Below, one piece after another: positions 31,996-39,849 of a DNA stretch of 64,000 nt; the stretch's first letter is position 1; every line of letters begins with the position of its first letter. Source of the stretch: Isoptericola dokdonensis DS-3. Lineage in GTDB: Bacteria > Actinomycetota > Actinomycetes > Actinomycetales > Cellulomonadaceae. The stretch is taken from positions 1,488,001 through 1,552,000 of the forward strand of contig NZ_CP014209.1 in the NCBI RefSeq assembly GCF_001636295.1. The letters are read 5' to 3'. The translations under genes and the position numbers were made by a program. The notes below the pieces were generated by a model. That model saw only the letters and a program-made list of their open reading frames with translations. It was not told where the DNA came from and searched no databases.

Positions 31996-32843
31996 GGGTG
32001 CAGCACCTCCAGGCGGCCACGCCCGGCCAGCTCCTCCAGGACGGCCGGGTCGGTGGCGTTCTCCCCGATCCGGTTGAGCTTGCCCGTGCCGTGATAGTCG
32101 CTGGAGCCGGTGACCAGCAGCCCGAGGTCGGCGGCGAGGCCGCGCAGGGCGGTCCGCTCGTCCGGGTCGTGGTCCCGGTGGTCGACCTCCAGACCCGCCA
32201 GACCGGCGTCGGCGAGCGCGGCGATCGCGTCGTCCGTGACGACCCGCCCCCGGCGCCCGGCACGCGGGTGGGCCATGACGGGCACCCCGCCCGCCGCGAG
32301 GACGGTCCGCACGGCGTCGGCCGTGTCGGGCGCGTGGTGCGGGACGTAGAACCGGGCGCCGGGGTGCAGGATCGTCGCGAACGCCTCGTCACGGTCGGCG
32401 ACCACGCCCGCCGCGACCAGGGCGTCGGCGAGGTGCGGGCGCCCGACGGTCGCGCCGTCGGCGGTCTGCGCGAGGACGTCCTGCCAGGTGATCGGGTGCT
32501 CCTGCGCGAGCAGCCCCACCATGCGGCGGGCGCGGGACACCCGGTCGAGGCGGGTGCGGTCCAGCTCCGCCACCAGGCCGGGGTGGTCGGGGTCCGGCAG
32601 GTAGGCGAGCAGGTGGACGCTGAGGCCGCCGTCGGGGGTGTCGGTCCGCGTCGAGATCTCGATGCCGCGCACCAGTGCCACCCCGGTCGCGGCCACGGCG
32701 TCGGCCGCCTCGGCCCAGCCCGCGGTGGAGTCGTGGTCGGTGAGCGCGACGACGCGCACCCCGGCCGCAGCGGCCGCGGCCAGCACCTGCCGAGGCGTGT
32801 CGGTGCCGTCGGAGGCGCGCGAGTGGGTGTGGAGGTCGATCAC
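31992..32843 (-). CDS. PHP-domain phosphoesterase
   Basis: A 283-residue metal-dependent hydrolase. The four PHP motifs are visible: IDLHTHSRASDGT, VVALTDHDSTAGW, GIEIST and SSDYHGTGK near the C-terminus, plus MAHPRAG. Relatives hydrolyse 3',5'-nucleoside bisphosphates (YciV/RNase AM) or short oligonucleotides. The GTG at 32843 is chosen because the first motif begins at residue 3 and TACACT (32850-32855) lies six bases upstream, making it leaderless. Cytoplasmic. Confidence 0.9.
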   Translation of the reverse strand: MIDLHTHSRASDGTDTPRQVLAAAAAAGVRVVALTDHDSTAGWAEAADAVAATGVALVRGIEISTRTDTPDGGLSVHLLAYLPDPDHPGLVAELDRTRLDRVSRARRMVGLLAQEHPITWQDVLAQTADGATVGRPHLADALVAAGVVADRDEAFATILHPGARFYVPHHAPDTADAVRTVLAAGGVPVMAHPRAGRRGRVVTDDAIAALADAGLAGLEVDHRDHDPDERTALRGLAADLGLLVTGSSDYHGTGKLNRIGENATDPAVLEELAGRGRLEVLHP

Positions 32844-32849
32844 GCGCCA

Positions 32850-32855
32850 AGTGTA
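32850..32855 (-). promoter_or_regulatory. Leaderless -10 (TACACT) of the PHP-MarC operon
   Basis: Six bases before the GTG at 32843. Confidence 0.55.
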
Positions 32856-32947
32856 GAGACGCGACGGCCGCTCCCCCACACGGTCTCCACGCGCCCTGCC
32901 CGGGCCGCGCGCCCGCCGCCACGCCCGGCCCGCCAGGATGGTGAGTC

Positions 32948-33772
32948 GTGACCGCTCTCCTCCTTGCGCCCTCCCTGACCGCACCCCCGGACGTGGCCCC
33001 GGCCCGTCGGCACGGGGTCGTGCTCGTGCACGGCATGCGGCAGAGCTCGCGCACGTGGGCGGCACAGGAGGCCTACCTCGCCGCGGCCGGGCACACCGTG
33101 GTCCCGGTGGACCTGCCCGGTCACGGCCGCCGCATCGGTCAGCGCTTCACGCTGGACGCCGCGCACGACGTCATCGACGACGCGGTCGAGTCCCTGCCCT
33201 CCGGCGACCCCGTCGTCGTGGTCGGCCAGTCGCTCGGCGGCTACACGACCCTCGGCTGGGCCGCCCGGCGCGCGACGTCGACCACGCACCCGCTGGCCGG
33301 CGTCGTGGCGTCCGGGTGCAGCACCGACCCGTTCGGCAAGCCCGTCGCGCTGTACCGGGGTGCGGCCGACCGCGTGGCGCGGACGGCGGCGTCCTGGCGG
33401 GACCGCCTCCCGGGTCGTGCGGGGCAGACCCCGCGGACCTCGCCCGACGGCTCGGCACGACCCGGGTGGGGTCTGGTCACGGACGCGCTCGGTGCGCTGG
33501 CGGGACGTTCCTCGCTCGCCGACCTGGCCGACGTCCGCGTCCCCGTGTGGTTCGTCAACGGCGCCCGCTGCCACCTGCGCTGGCAGGAGCAGCGCTACCT
33601 GCGCACCGCCGAGCGCGGGGCGCTGGTCGTCGTGCCGCGCACGGGGCACGACGTCCAGCTCGAGGCCCCGACCGTCTACAACCGCATCCTGGGCCGGGCG
33701 CTGTCGGACTTCACCCGGTCCGGCCCCCTCGTGGGCGCGGCCCACGGCGCGGGTGCGAGACTGGGGTCATGA
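32948..33772 (+). CDS. Alpha/beta hydrolase
   Basis: A 274-residue hydrolase with oxyanion region VLVHGMRQSS, nucleophile elbow VVGQSLGGY (Ser about residue 93), a cap-like insertion and the catalytic His in RTGHDVQLE. No signal peptide. The substrate cannot be deduced. A CAGGAT hexamer (32934-32939) eight bases before the GTG suggests leaderless transcription. The stop overlaps the next ATG (ATGA, 33769-33772), linking it to the aminopeptidase P gene. Confidence 0.85.
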   Translation: MTALLLAPSLTAPPDVAPARRHGVVLVHGMRQSSRTWAAQEAYLAAAGHTVVPVDLPGHGRRIGQRFTLDAAHDVIDDAVESLPSGDPVVVVGQSLGGYTTLGWAARRATSTTHPLAGVVASGCSTDPFGKPVALYRGAADRVARTAASWRDRLPGRAGQTPRTSPDGSARPGWGLVTDALGALAGRSSLADLADVRVPVWFVNGARCHLRWQEQRYLRTAERGALVVVPRTGHDVQLEAPTVYNRILGRALSDFTRSGPLVGAAHGAGARLGS

Positions 33773-35286
33773 GCGACACGACCCCCGTCGAGCAGAAGCT
33801 CGAGGACCGCGGGAGCAACCGGTCCCAGCGTCCCGACTCGCAGGCCTTCAAGGACTTCATCACCTCCGGGTGGGGTCCGCGCGCGGACCTCGGCGTGACG
33901 CCGGACCGTGCGGTGCCGTTCACCGCGGCCCGCCGCGAGCGCCTCTCCGCCCGTTTCCCCGGCACCCGCCTGGTGCTCCCTGCCGGCGCGTTGAAGCAGC
34001 GGTCGAACGACACGGACTACCGGTTCCGCCCGCACTCGGCGTTCGCGCACCTCACCGGCTTCGGCACGGACCAGGAGCCCGACGCGGTGCTGGTGCTGCA
34101 CCCCACCGAGGAGGGCGCGGGCGACGGCGGCTCGAACCACCACGCCGTGCTGTACGTGCGACCGCTGGCGCCGCGCGACACCGAGGAGTTCTACGCCGAC
34201 GCCCGCTACGGCGAGTTCTGGGTGGGCGCGCGCCCCTCGCTGGACGACGTCACCACCGCCACGGGCGTCGAGGCCCGCCACGTCGACGAGCTGCGCGACG
34301 CCCTCGCGAAGGACCTCGGCGCCGACGGCGTGCGGATCCTCGTGATCGCGGAGGCGGACGACGAGATCACGGCCGTCGTGGAGGCCCTGCGCGAGGAGGC
34401 CGGGATCGCCGAGGAGGCGTCCGACGCGGACCTCGCCGAGGCGACGTCCGAGCTGCGTCTCGTCAAGGACGAGCTGGAGATCGAGCTCATGCGCGAGGCC
34501 GTCGCGCGCACCGCCGAGGGCTTCGAGGCCGTCGTGCGGTCGCTCCCCCGCGCCGTCGGGCACCGCCGCGGCGAGCGCGTCATCGAGACGACGTTCGACG
34601 GGCACGCCCGCCTGGAGGGCAACACGGTCGGCTACGAGACGATCGCGGCCGCCGGGGAGCACGCCACCACGCTGCACTGGATCACCAACGACGGCCAGGT
34701 GCGCCGCGGCGAGCTGGTGCTCGTCGACGCGGGTGTCGAGGTCGACGAGCTCTACACGGCCGACATCACGCGCACCCTGCCGGTGGACGGCGAGTTCACC
34801 GACGTCCAGCGCCGCATCTACACGGCCGTGCTCGACGCCGCGGACGCCGCGTTCGCCGTCGCGAAGCCCGGCGCGCGGTTCCGCGACATCCACGCCGCCG
34901 CGATGGAGGTCATCGCCGCCCGCCTCGAGGAGTGGGGCCTGCTGCCCGTCTCCGCCGAGGAGTCGCTGTCCCCCGAGGGCCAGCAGCACCGCCGCTGGAT
35001 GGTGCACGGCACGTCCCACCACCTCGGCCTGGACGTGCACGACTGCGCGCAGGCCCGCCGCGAGATGTACCTCGACGGCGTGCTGGAGCCCGGCATGGTC
35101 TTCACCATCGAGCCCGGCCTGTACTTCAAGGCCGACGACCTGGCCGTGCCCGCCGAGTACCGCGGCATCGGCGTCCGCATCGAGGACGACGTGCTCGTGA
35201 CGGCCGACGGCAACGAGAACCTCTCCGCCGCGCTGCCCCGGCGCCCGGAGGACGTCGAGGCCTGGATGGCCGGGCTGCGCGACTGA
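33769..35286 (+). CDS. pepP: Xaa-Pro aminopeptidase (aminopeptidase P)
   Basis: A 505-residue M24B peptidase. The AMP_N domain covers about 45-190, and the pita-bread domain follows. Its five metal ligands are visible: the two Asp in LVLVDAGVEVDELYTADITR, His in VHGTSHHLGLDVHD, Glu in TIEPGLYF and Glu in GVRIEDDVLV. It releases the N-terminal residue from peptides with Pro at position 2. Co-transcribed with, and translationally coupled to, the alpha/beta hydrolase upstream. A 28-bp perfect hairpin follows 11 bases after the stop. Confidence 0.94.
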   Translation: MSDTTPVEQKLEDRGSNRSQRPDSQAFKDFITSGWGPRADLGVTPDRAVPFTAARRERLSARFPGTRLVLPAGALKQRSNDTDYRFRPHSAFAHLTGFGTDQEPDAVLVLHPTEEGAGDGGSNHHAVLYVRPLAPRDTEEFYADARYGEFWVGARPSLDDVTTATGVEARHVDELRDALAKDLGADGVRILVIAEADDEITAVVEALREEAGIAEEASDADLAEATSELRLVKDELEIELMREAVARTAEGFEAVVRSLPRAVGHRRGERVIETTFDGHARLEGNTVGYETIAAAGEHATTLHWITNDGQVRRGELVLVDAGVEVDELYTADITRTLPVDGEFTDVQRRIYTAVLDAADAAFAVAKPGARFRDIHAAAMEVIAARLEEWGLLPVSAEESLSPEGQQHRRWMVHGTSHHLGLDVHDCAQARREMYLDGVLEPGMVFTIEPGLYFKADDLAVPAEYRGIGVRIEDDVLVTADGNENLSAALPRRPEDVEAWMAGLRD

Positions 35287-35297
35287 CCGCGGGTCGC

Positions 35298-35357
35298 TTC
35301 GGTCGGTCGTCACCGGTTCGGTCACCCGAGTGACCGAACCGGTGACGACCGACCGAA
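35298..35357. terminator. Long perfect palindrome A (28-bp arms) after pepP
   Basis: Two perfect 28-base arms separated by CCGA lie between the convergent pepP and AbiEi/DUF559 genes. The left arm begins TTCGGTCGGTCGTCACCGG. The first 26 bases recur exactly at 36389-36414 on the other side of the AbiEi/DUF559 gene. It probably terminates both neighbours, but it is much longer than needed. Confidence 0.7.
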
Positions 35358-35373
35358 CTCGTGCGGTCCCCCG

Positions 35374-36282
35374 TCAGTCCGGCAGCGGGAGGTTCCGGTT
35401 CACCCGGAAACCTGCCGCGACGACGTCCGGGAAGCGGGCGGACACCCTCGCCACGACCCGGGCGACGCCGCCGGGGCCGGTGGCCGTCACACGCACCGGG
35501 TTGATCCCCGTCGCCCGGATGGCGTCGAAGCGCAGCTTCTCTCGCCACAGCTCCTCCTGACCGGAGGTCGCGTACTTGGAGCGGCCGTCGAACTCGAGGT
35601 AGACACCGTGCTCGCGCCAGCCGAGGTCGCAGTGGTAGGTGCGCTCCGCGGTGACGACGGGGGCCTGCGTCCGGGGTCTCGGCATCCCCGCACGCAGGCA
35701 GACGTACCGCGCCCAGGTCTCCCACGGGGAGTCCGCCCCGGCATCCGCGTGGTCCAGCACCCACCGGGCTCGCACCCGGCCGTTGCGCCGCGGCGACTCG
35801 GCGAGCATCCGGCGCGCCACCTCGAGGTCGAGAGGATCGGGCAGCCGCAGCGCGGAGTCCGCGATCACGAGCGCCGCCAACGGGTGCAGGTCGAGCGCAC
35901 AGTCCAGGACGGTCCGCTCGGGAGAGGTGATCGTGAGACCGGCGACCGACGTCCGCTGGTCCGCCGGCACCGACCCGAAGTGCCAGGCGACGTCTCGCGA
36001 GGCGTGCCCGGATCGTCGGTAGCCCCGCACGACGTGCGTGACCCGGGGCGTCCGCCAGGTGCGACAGCCCAGGAGGACCGCCGCCGTCTCGTGGCTGAGC
36101 ACGGCGTCCGGGCCCAGCTGGAGCACCAGCGCCCGGGCGCGGTCGGCGACGGTGGGCTCCGCGTGCTCCGCCGCGAGGTAGGCGCCCCGGCGGACCGTGC
36201 GCACGGCACCGGCCCGTCGGGCGCGGCTCAGGGTCTCGCCGGGGAGGTCGCGCGCCAGGAGTATCTCTCGCTCGCTGTGCAT
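35374..36282 (-). CDS. AbiEi-like HTH plus DUF559-type endonuclease-fold protein
   Basis: A 302-residue protein. The N-terminal winged-helix region (LLARDLPGETLSRARRAGAVRTVRRGAYLA) resembles AbiEi-type antitoxins. The middle part (VLSHETAAVLLG, TSPERTVLDCA) is shared with that family. The C-terminal 100 residues carry a PD-(D/E)XK-like pattern (WETWARY, HCDLGW, YLEFDGRSKY) as in DUF559/Vsr-related endonucleases. Such proteins are common singletons in actinobacteria with no proven activity, and no toxin partner is adjacent. GATGAT at 36289-36294 could make it leaderless. Two related long palindromes frame the gene. Confidence 0.75.
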   Translation of the reverse strand: MHSEREILLARDLPGETLSRARRAGAVRTVRRGAYLAAEHAEPTVADRARALVLQLGPDAVLSHETAAVLLGCRTWRTPRVTHVVRGYRRSGHASRDVAWHFGSVPADQRTSVAGLTITSPERTVLDCALDLHPLAALVIADSALRLPDPLDLEVARRMLAESPRRNGRVRARWVLDHADAGADSPWETWARYVCLRAGMPRPRTQAPVVTAERTYHCDLGWREHGVYLEFDGRSKYATSGQEELWREKLRFDAIRATGINPVRVTATGPGGVARVVARVSARFPDVVAAGFRVNRNLPLPD

Positions 36283-36381
36283 CGCCCGATCATCGGGGGC
36301 GGTCACGGTGACCCGCAGCGCGTCGTCCTCCGGCTGTGGAGAAGGTCCGCCCGAGGGGCACGGTGGACGACGGGAGCCGTG

Positions 36382-36456
36382 GCGCCGGTTCGGTCGGTCG
36401 TCACCGGTTCGGTCGCTCTGGTGACCGAATCGGTGACGACGGACCGAACCCGGCGC
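36382..36456. repeat. Long imperfect palindrome B, relative of palindrome A
   Basis: Arms of about 35 bases pair with a few mismatches and one bulge. The left arm holds an exact 26-base copy (36389-36414) of the left arm of palindrome A at 35298. It lies between the AbiEi/DUF559 start and the stop of the downstream-facing stress protein gene, so it may serve that gene as terminator. Confidence 0.75.
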
Positions 36457-36464
36457 CCGCGGGC

Positions 36465-37298
36465 TCAGCGTGCGGGCGGGGGCGCCCAGGGGTCGTCGTC
36501 GGAGTCGCCGGGAGCCGGCTCGGTGCTCGACGGCGCGGGCGGCTGCGGGCCCGTCTGCGGCGGCTGCGGGTGGGACGGGCCCTCGCCGCCGGCCACCGAG
36601 GTCGTCGAGGAGCCGCTGCCCGTGTCCGGCTGGTCCGGCGTCGACGGCGCCTCCCCGCCGGGACGCATCGCGCCGTAGCGCGGCGCGCCGTCGGGCAGCG
36701 TCCAGCGCGGGTCCGGGGCGGAGGGTGCCGGGGTCGTCCCGGCGCTCGTGCCCGTCGGGGGGCCGACGGCGGGGCCCGGGGCGGCGACCGCCCGCTCGGG
36801 ACGGCGGGGCTTGCCCAGGCCCCCGGGGGACTCGGTCAGCATCCGCCGCGCCTCGCCGGAGTGCTCGGTCGCGCACAGCAGGGCGTAGGTGGACGCGACG
36901 ATCTGCGACTGCGACGTGAAGTCCCGACGACCGCCGGTGAACGCGTAGGACAGCACGGAGAACATCAGGCCGAACCCGGCACCGAGCGCCATCGCGACGA
37001 GCAGCACGCTGGACTCGCCGCCCGCGAACAGCGTGAGGAGCAGACCGACGAAGAACCCGAACCAGGCGCCGGACAGCGCACCCGCCAGGGCGACCCGGCC
37101 GTACGTGAGACGTCCCGTGACGCGCTCCACCATCCGCAGGTCGGTGCCCACGATGGTGACGTGCTGCACGGGGAACTTCTCGTCGGACAGGTAGTCGACG
37201 GCCTTCTGCGCCTCGAGGTAGGAGTCGTAGGCCGCCACCTCGTCCCCCTGCGGCAGGGTGGGGACGCGGGGCACGGGCGACGGGCGGCTGAAGCTCAT
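36465..37298 (-). CDS. General stress protein-like membrane protein (YflT-type domain)
   Basis: A 277-residue protein. The N-terminal 60 residues (YDSYLEAQKAVDYLSDEKFPVQHVTIVGTDL) match the general stress protein 17M/YflT domain. Two long hydrophobic segments follow at about 69-94 and 98-125. The last 110 residues are a disordered Pro/Gly/Ser-rich tail ending DDDPWAPPPAR. This domain arrangement is common beside mrp or mgtE in actinobacteria. Function unknown. AATACT six bases before the ATG is a possible leaderless -10. Divergent from mrp with 60 bases between starts. Confidence 0.8.
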   Translation of the reverse strand: MSFSRPSPVPRVPTLPQGDEVAAYDSYLEAQKAVDYLSDEKFPVQHVTIVGTDLRMVERVTGRLTYGRVALAGALSGAWFGFFVGLLLTLFAGGESSVLLVAMALGAGFGLMFSVLSYAFTGGRRDFTSQSQIVASTYALLCATEHSGEARRMLTESPGGLGKPRRPERAVAAPGPAVGPPTGTSAGTTPAPSAPDPRWTLPDGAPRYGAMRPGGEAPSTPDQPDTGSGSSTTSVAGGEGPSHPQPPQTGPQPPAPSSTEPAPGDSDDDPWAPPPAR

Positions 37299-37346
37299 TC
37301 GCCCAGTATTTCCTACTGTGCGCACCGTGGCCACATGCGCTCCGCC

Positions 37347-37352
37347 TACGAT
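37347..37352 (+). promoter_or_regulatory. Leaderless -10 (TACGAT) of mrp
   Basis: It ends six bases before the ATG at 37359. Confidence 0.6.
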
Positions 37353-37358
37353 CGGGTC

Positions 37359-38507
37359 ATGAGCACCACCCCCCTGGAGGACAAGGTCCGCGCCGCGCTG
37401 GCGACCGTCGTCGACCCGGAGATCCGCCGGCCGGTCACGGAGCTGGACATGGTCCGGTCCGTCGCCGTGCGCGACGGGGCGGCGGGCGCGCACGTGGTCG
37501 TCGGGATCGATCTCACCGTGGCGGGCTGCCCGATGAAGTCGCAGCTGGTCTCCGAGGTCACGGCGGCCACGGTCGAGGTGGACGGCGTGGCCACCGCCGA
37601 GGTGGAGCTGGGCGTCATGACCCCCGAGCAGCGCGCCGCCCTGCGCACCCGGCTGCGGGGCGGCACGGGCGACCCGGTGATCCCGTTCGCCCAGCCGGGC
37701 TCGTTGACCAAGGTGATCGCGGTCGCGTCCGGCAAGGGCGGGGTGGGCAAGTCGTCGGTGACGGCGAACCTCGCGGTGGCGATGGCGGCCGACGGCCTGA
37801 GCGTGGGCGTCGTGGACGCCGACATCTACGGCTTCTCGATCCCGCGCATGCTGGGCGTGGACCGGCAGCCGACGCGCGTGGACTCGATGCTGCTGCCCCC
37901 GGTCGCGCACGGCGTCAAGGTGGTCTCGATCGGCATGTTCGTGCCGGCGGGGCAGCCGGTGGTGTGGCGCGGGCCGATGCTGCACCGCGCGCTGGAGCAG
38001 TTCCTCGCCGACGTGTGGTGGGGCGACCTGGACGTGCTGCTGCTCGACCTGCCGCCCGGCACGGGCGACATCGCGATCTCGGTGGCGCAGCTCCTGCCCG
38101 GCAGCGAGATCCTCGTGGTGACGACGCCGCAGGTCGCGGCCGCCGAGGTGGCGGAGCGAGCCGGGTCGATCGTGACGCAGACGTCGCAGGGGCTGGTGGG
38201 CGTGGTCGAGAACATGTCGTGGCTGGAGCAGCCGGACGGCTCGCGGCTCGAGGTGTTCGGGTCCGGCGGTGGCGCGGCGGTGGCGGAGCGGCTGGCGAAG
38301 GCGGTCGGCCAGGACGTCCCCCTGCTCGGGCAGGTGCCGCTGGACGTGGCCGTCCGCGAGGGTGGCGACGGCGGCACCCCGGTGGTGCTCACCGCCCCCG
38401 ACGCGCCCGGTGCCCGCGTGCTGCGCGACGTGGCCCGCCTGGTGGCGGGCCGGCGCCGCGGGCTCGCCGGGATGCAGCTCGGCGTCACGCCGGTGCGGGC
38501 GGTCTGA
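37359..38507 (+). CDS. mrp: Mrp/ApbC-type P-loop ATPase, iron-sulfur cluster carrier
   Basis: A 382-residue protein. An N-terminal MIP18/DUF59 domain (about 1-95, DPEIRRPVTELDMV, LTVAGCPMKS) precedes the MinD/Mrp ATPase domain with deviant Walker A ASGKGGVGKSS and the motif DADIYGFSIPRMLG. It loads or carries Fe-S clusters for apo-proteins. The C-terminal CxxC of E. coli Mrp is absent (ENMSWLEQPDGSRLEVFG), as in other actinobacterial forms, so cluster ligation must differ. Confidence 0.93.
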   Translation: MSTTPLEDKVRAALATVVDPEIRRPVTELDMVRSVAVRDGAAGAHVVVGIDLTVAGCPMKSQLVSEVTAATVEVDGVATAEVELGVMTPEQRAALRTRLRGGTGDPVIPFAQPGSLTKVIAVASGKGGVGKSSVTANLAVAMAADGLSVGVVDADIYGFSIPRMLGVDRQPTRVDSMLLPPVAHGVKVVSIGMFVPAGQPVVWRGPMLHRALEQFLADVWWGDLDVLLLDLPPGTGDIAISVAQLLPGSEILVVTTPQVAAAEVAERAGSIVTQTSQGLVGVVENMSWLEQPDGSRLEVFGSGGGAAVAERLAKAVGQDVPLLGQVPLDVAVREGGDGGTPVVLTAPDAPGARVLRDVARLVAGRRRGLAGMQLGVTPVRAV

Positions 38508-38547
38508 CGCATCCCGGACGGTGGGCCGAGAGCGGTCACAGGTCGGC

Positions 38548-38553
38548 GATACT
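38548..38553 (+). promoter_or_regulatory. Possible leaderless -10 (GATACT) of galK
   Basis: It ends seven bases before the ATG at 38561. Confidence 0.45.
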
Positions 38554-38560
38554 GGGGGCC

Positions 38561-39790
38561 ATGACGTCTCCCCAGTGGCTCGACTCCTGGACCGCCGACG
38601 ACGGCGCCGCCCGCGTCCGCACCCTCTTCGCCGAGGCCTTCGGCGCCGACGGCGACCCCGACGGCGTGTGGTCGGCTCCCGGCCGCGTGAACCTCATCGG
38701 CGAGCACACGGACTACAACGCCGGGCTCGCCCTGCCCGTGGCGCTCCCCCACCGCACGTACGTCGCGCTGCGCTCCCGCACCGACGACGTCGTCCGCCTC
38801 GCCTCCGCACAGGCCCCCGGCACGACGTGGGAGACCACGCTCGGCGAGGTGGGGCCCGGCGCGACGACGGGCTGGGGCGCGTACGTCGCCGGCGTCGCCT
38901 GGGCGCTGCGCGAGGCCGGGCACACCGTCACCGGGTTCGACGCCGTCGTCGACTCGTGCGTGCCGTTCGGTGCCGGCCTGTCGTCGTCGGCGGCGCTGGA
39001 GTGCGCTGTCGCGGTCGCCCTGGACTCCGTCCACGACCTCGGTCTCGGCGCCGACGACGCCGGTCGCGCCGAGCTGACCGCGGCGTGCGTGCGCGCCGAG
39101 AACGAGATCGCCGGGGCGCCCACCGGCGGCATGGACCAGGCGGCGTCGCTGCGCTGCTCGGCCGGGCACGCCCTGCTGCTGGACTGCCGACCGGGCCTGT
39201 CCGCCCTGGAGTCCGGCCGCCGCGTCCCGTTCGACCTGGTGCCCGCCGGTCTCACCCTGCTCGTCGTGGACACCCGGGCCGAGCACGCGCTCGTCGACGG
39301 TCAGTACGCGGCCCGCCGTGCCGCCTGCGAGCGGGCCGCCGCGCTGCTCGGCGTCGAGAACCTGCGGGCGATCGACCCGGCGGACCTCGACGCCACGATG
39401 GCCCGGCTGGCCGACGCCGAGGACGGCGCCATGCTGCAGGCCCGCGTGCGGCACGTCGTCACGGAGATCGCCCGCACCGCCGAGTTCGCCGAGCTGGTGC
39501 AGGGCGGCCGGCTCGCCGAGGTCGGCCCGCTGATGAACGCCTCGCACGACTCGCTGCGCGACGACTACGAGGTGTCCGCACGGGAGCTCGACCTGGTCGT
39601 CGACGTCGCCCGGGCCCACGGCGCGCTCGGCGCCCGGATGACGGGCGGCGGGTTCGGCGGTTCCGCCATCGCCCTCGTGCGCGCCGCGGACGTCGACGCC
39701 GTCGTGGCGGCCGTGGACGGCGCGTTCGCCGACGCGAGGCTCACCGCCCCCGGCTTCCTGCTCTCCCCGCCGTCGCAGCCCGCCGGCTGA
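38561..39790 (+). CDS. galK: Galactokinase
   Basis: A 409-residue GHMP kinase with the galactokinase signature GRVNLIGEHTDYN (about 42-54), the phosphate loop PFGAGLSSSAALE and the C-terminal motif GARMTGGGFGGSAIAL. It makes galactose 1-phosphate in the Leloir pathway. No galT or galE lies in the window, so it is separated from its pathway partners. Cytoplasmic. Confidence 0.95.
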   Translation: MTSPQWLDSWTADDGAARVRTLFAEAFGADGDPDGVWSAPGRVNLIGEHTDYNAGLALPVALPHRTYVALRSRTDDVVRLASAQAPGTTWETTLGEVGPGATTGWGAYVAGVAWALREAGHTVTGFDAVVDSCVPFGAGLSSSAALECAVAVALDSVHDLGLGADDAGRAELTAACVRAENEIAGAPTGGMDQAASLRCSAGHALLLDCRPGLSALESGRRVPFDLVPAGLTLLVVDTRAEHALVDGQYAARRAACERAAALLGVENLRAIDPADLDATMARLADAEDGAMLQARVRHVVTEIARTAEFAELVQGGRLAEVGPLMNASHDSLRDDYEVSARELDLVVDVARAHGALGARMTGGGFGGSAIALVRAADVDAVVAAVDGAFADARLTAPGFLLSPPSQPAG

Positions 39791-39804
39791 GGGCACAGGG
39801 ACGA

Positions 39805-39842
39805 CGACGGCCGGTCACCAGGACCTCGGTGACCGGCCGTCG
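39805..39842. terminator. Bidirectional terminator between galK and the Na/Pi cotransporter
   Basis: Perfect 15-bp stem CGACGGCCGGTCACC with an 8-base loop between convergent stops. Confidence 0.75.
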
Positions 39843-39849
39843 CCGCGGG

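Noticed and set aside
33769..35286. pepP as the end of a prophage or island marked by the following palindrome
   Set aside because: No integrase, tRNA attachment site or composition change is seen at the palindrome; neighbours are ordinary housekeeping genes.
37346..37825. Minus-strand frame over the start of mrp
   Set aside because: It is antisense to the conserved MIP18 and P-loop domains of Mrp and has no motif of its own.
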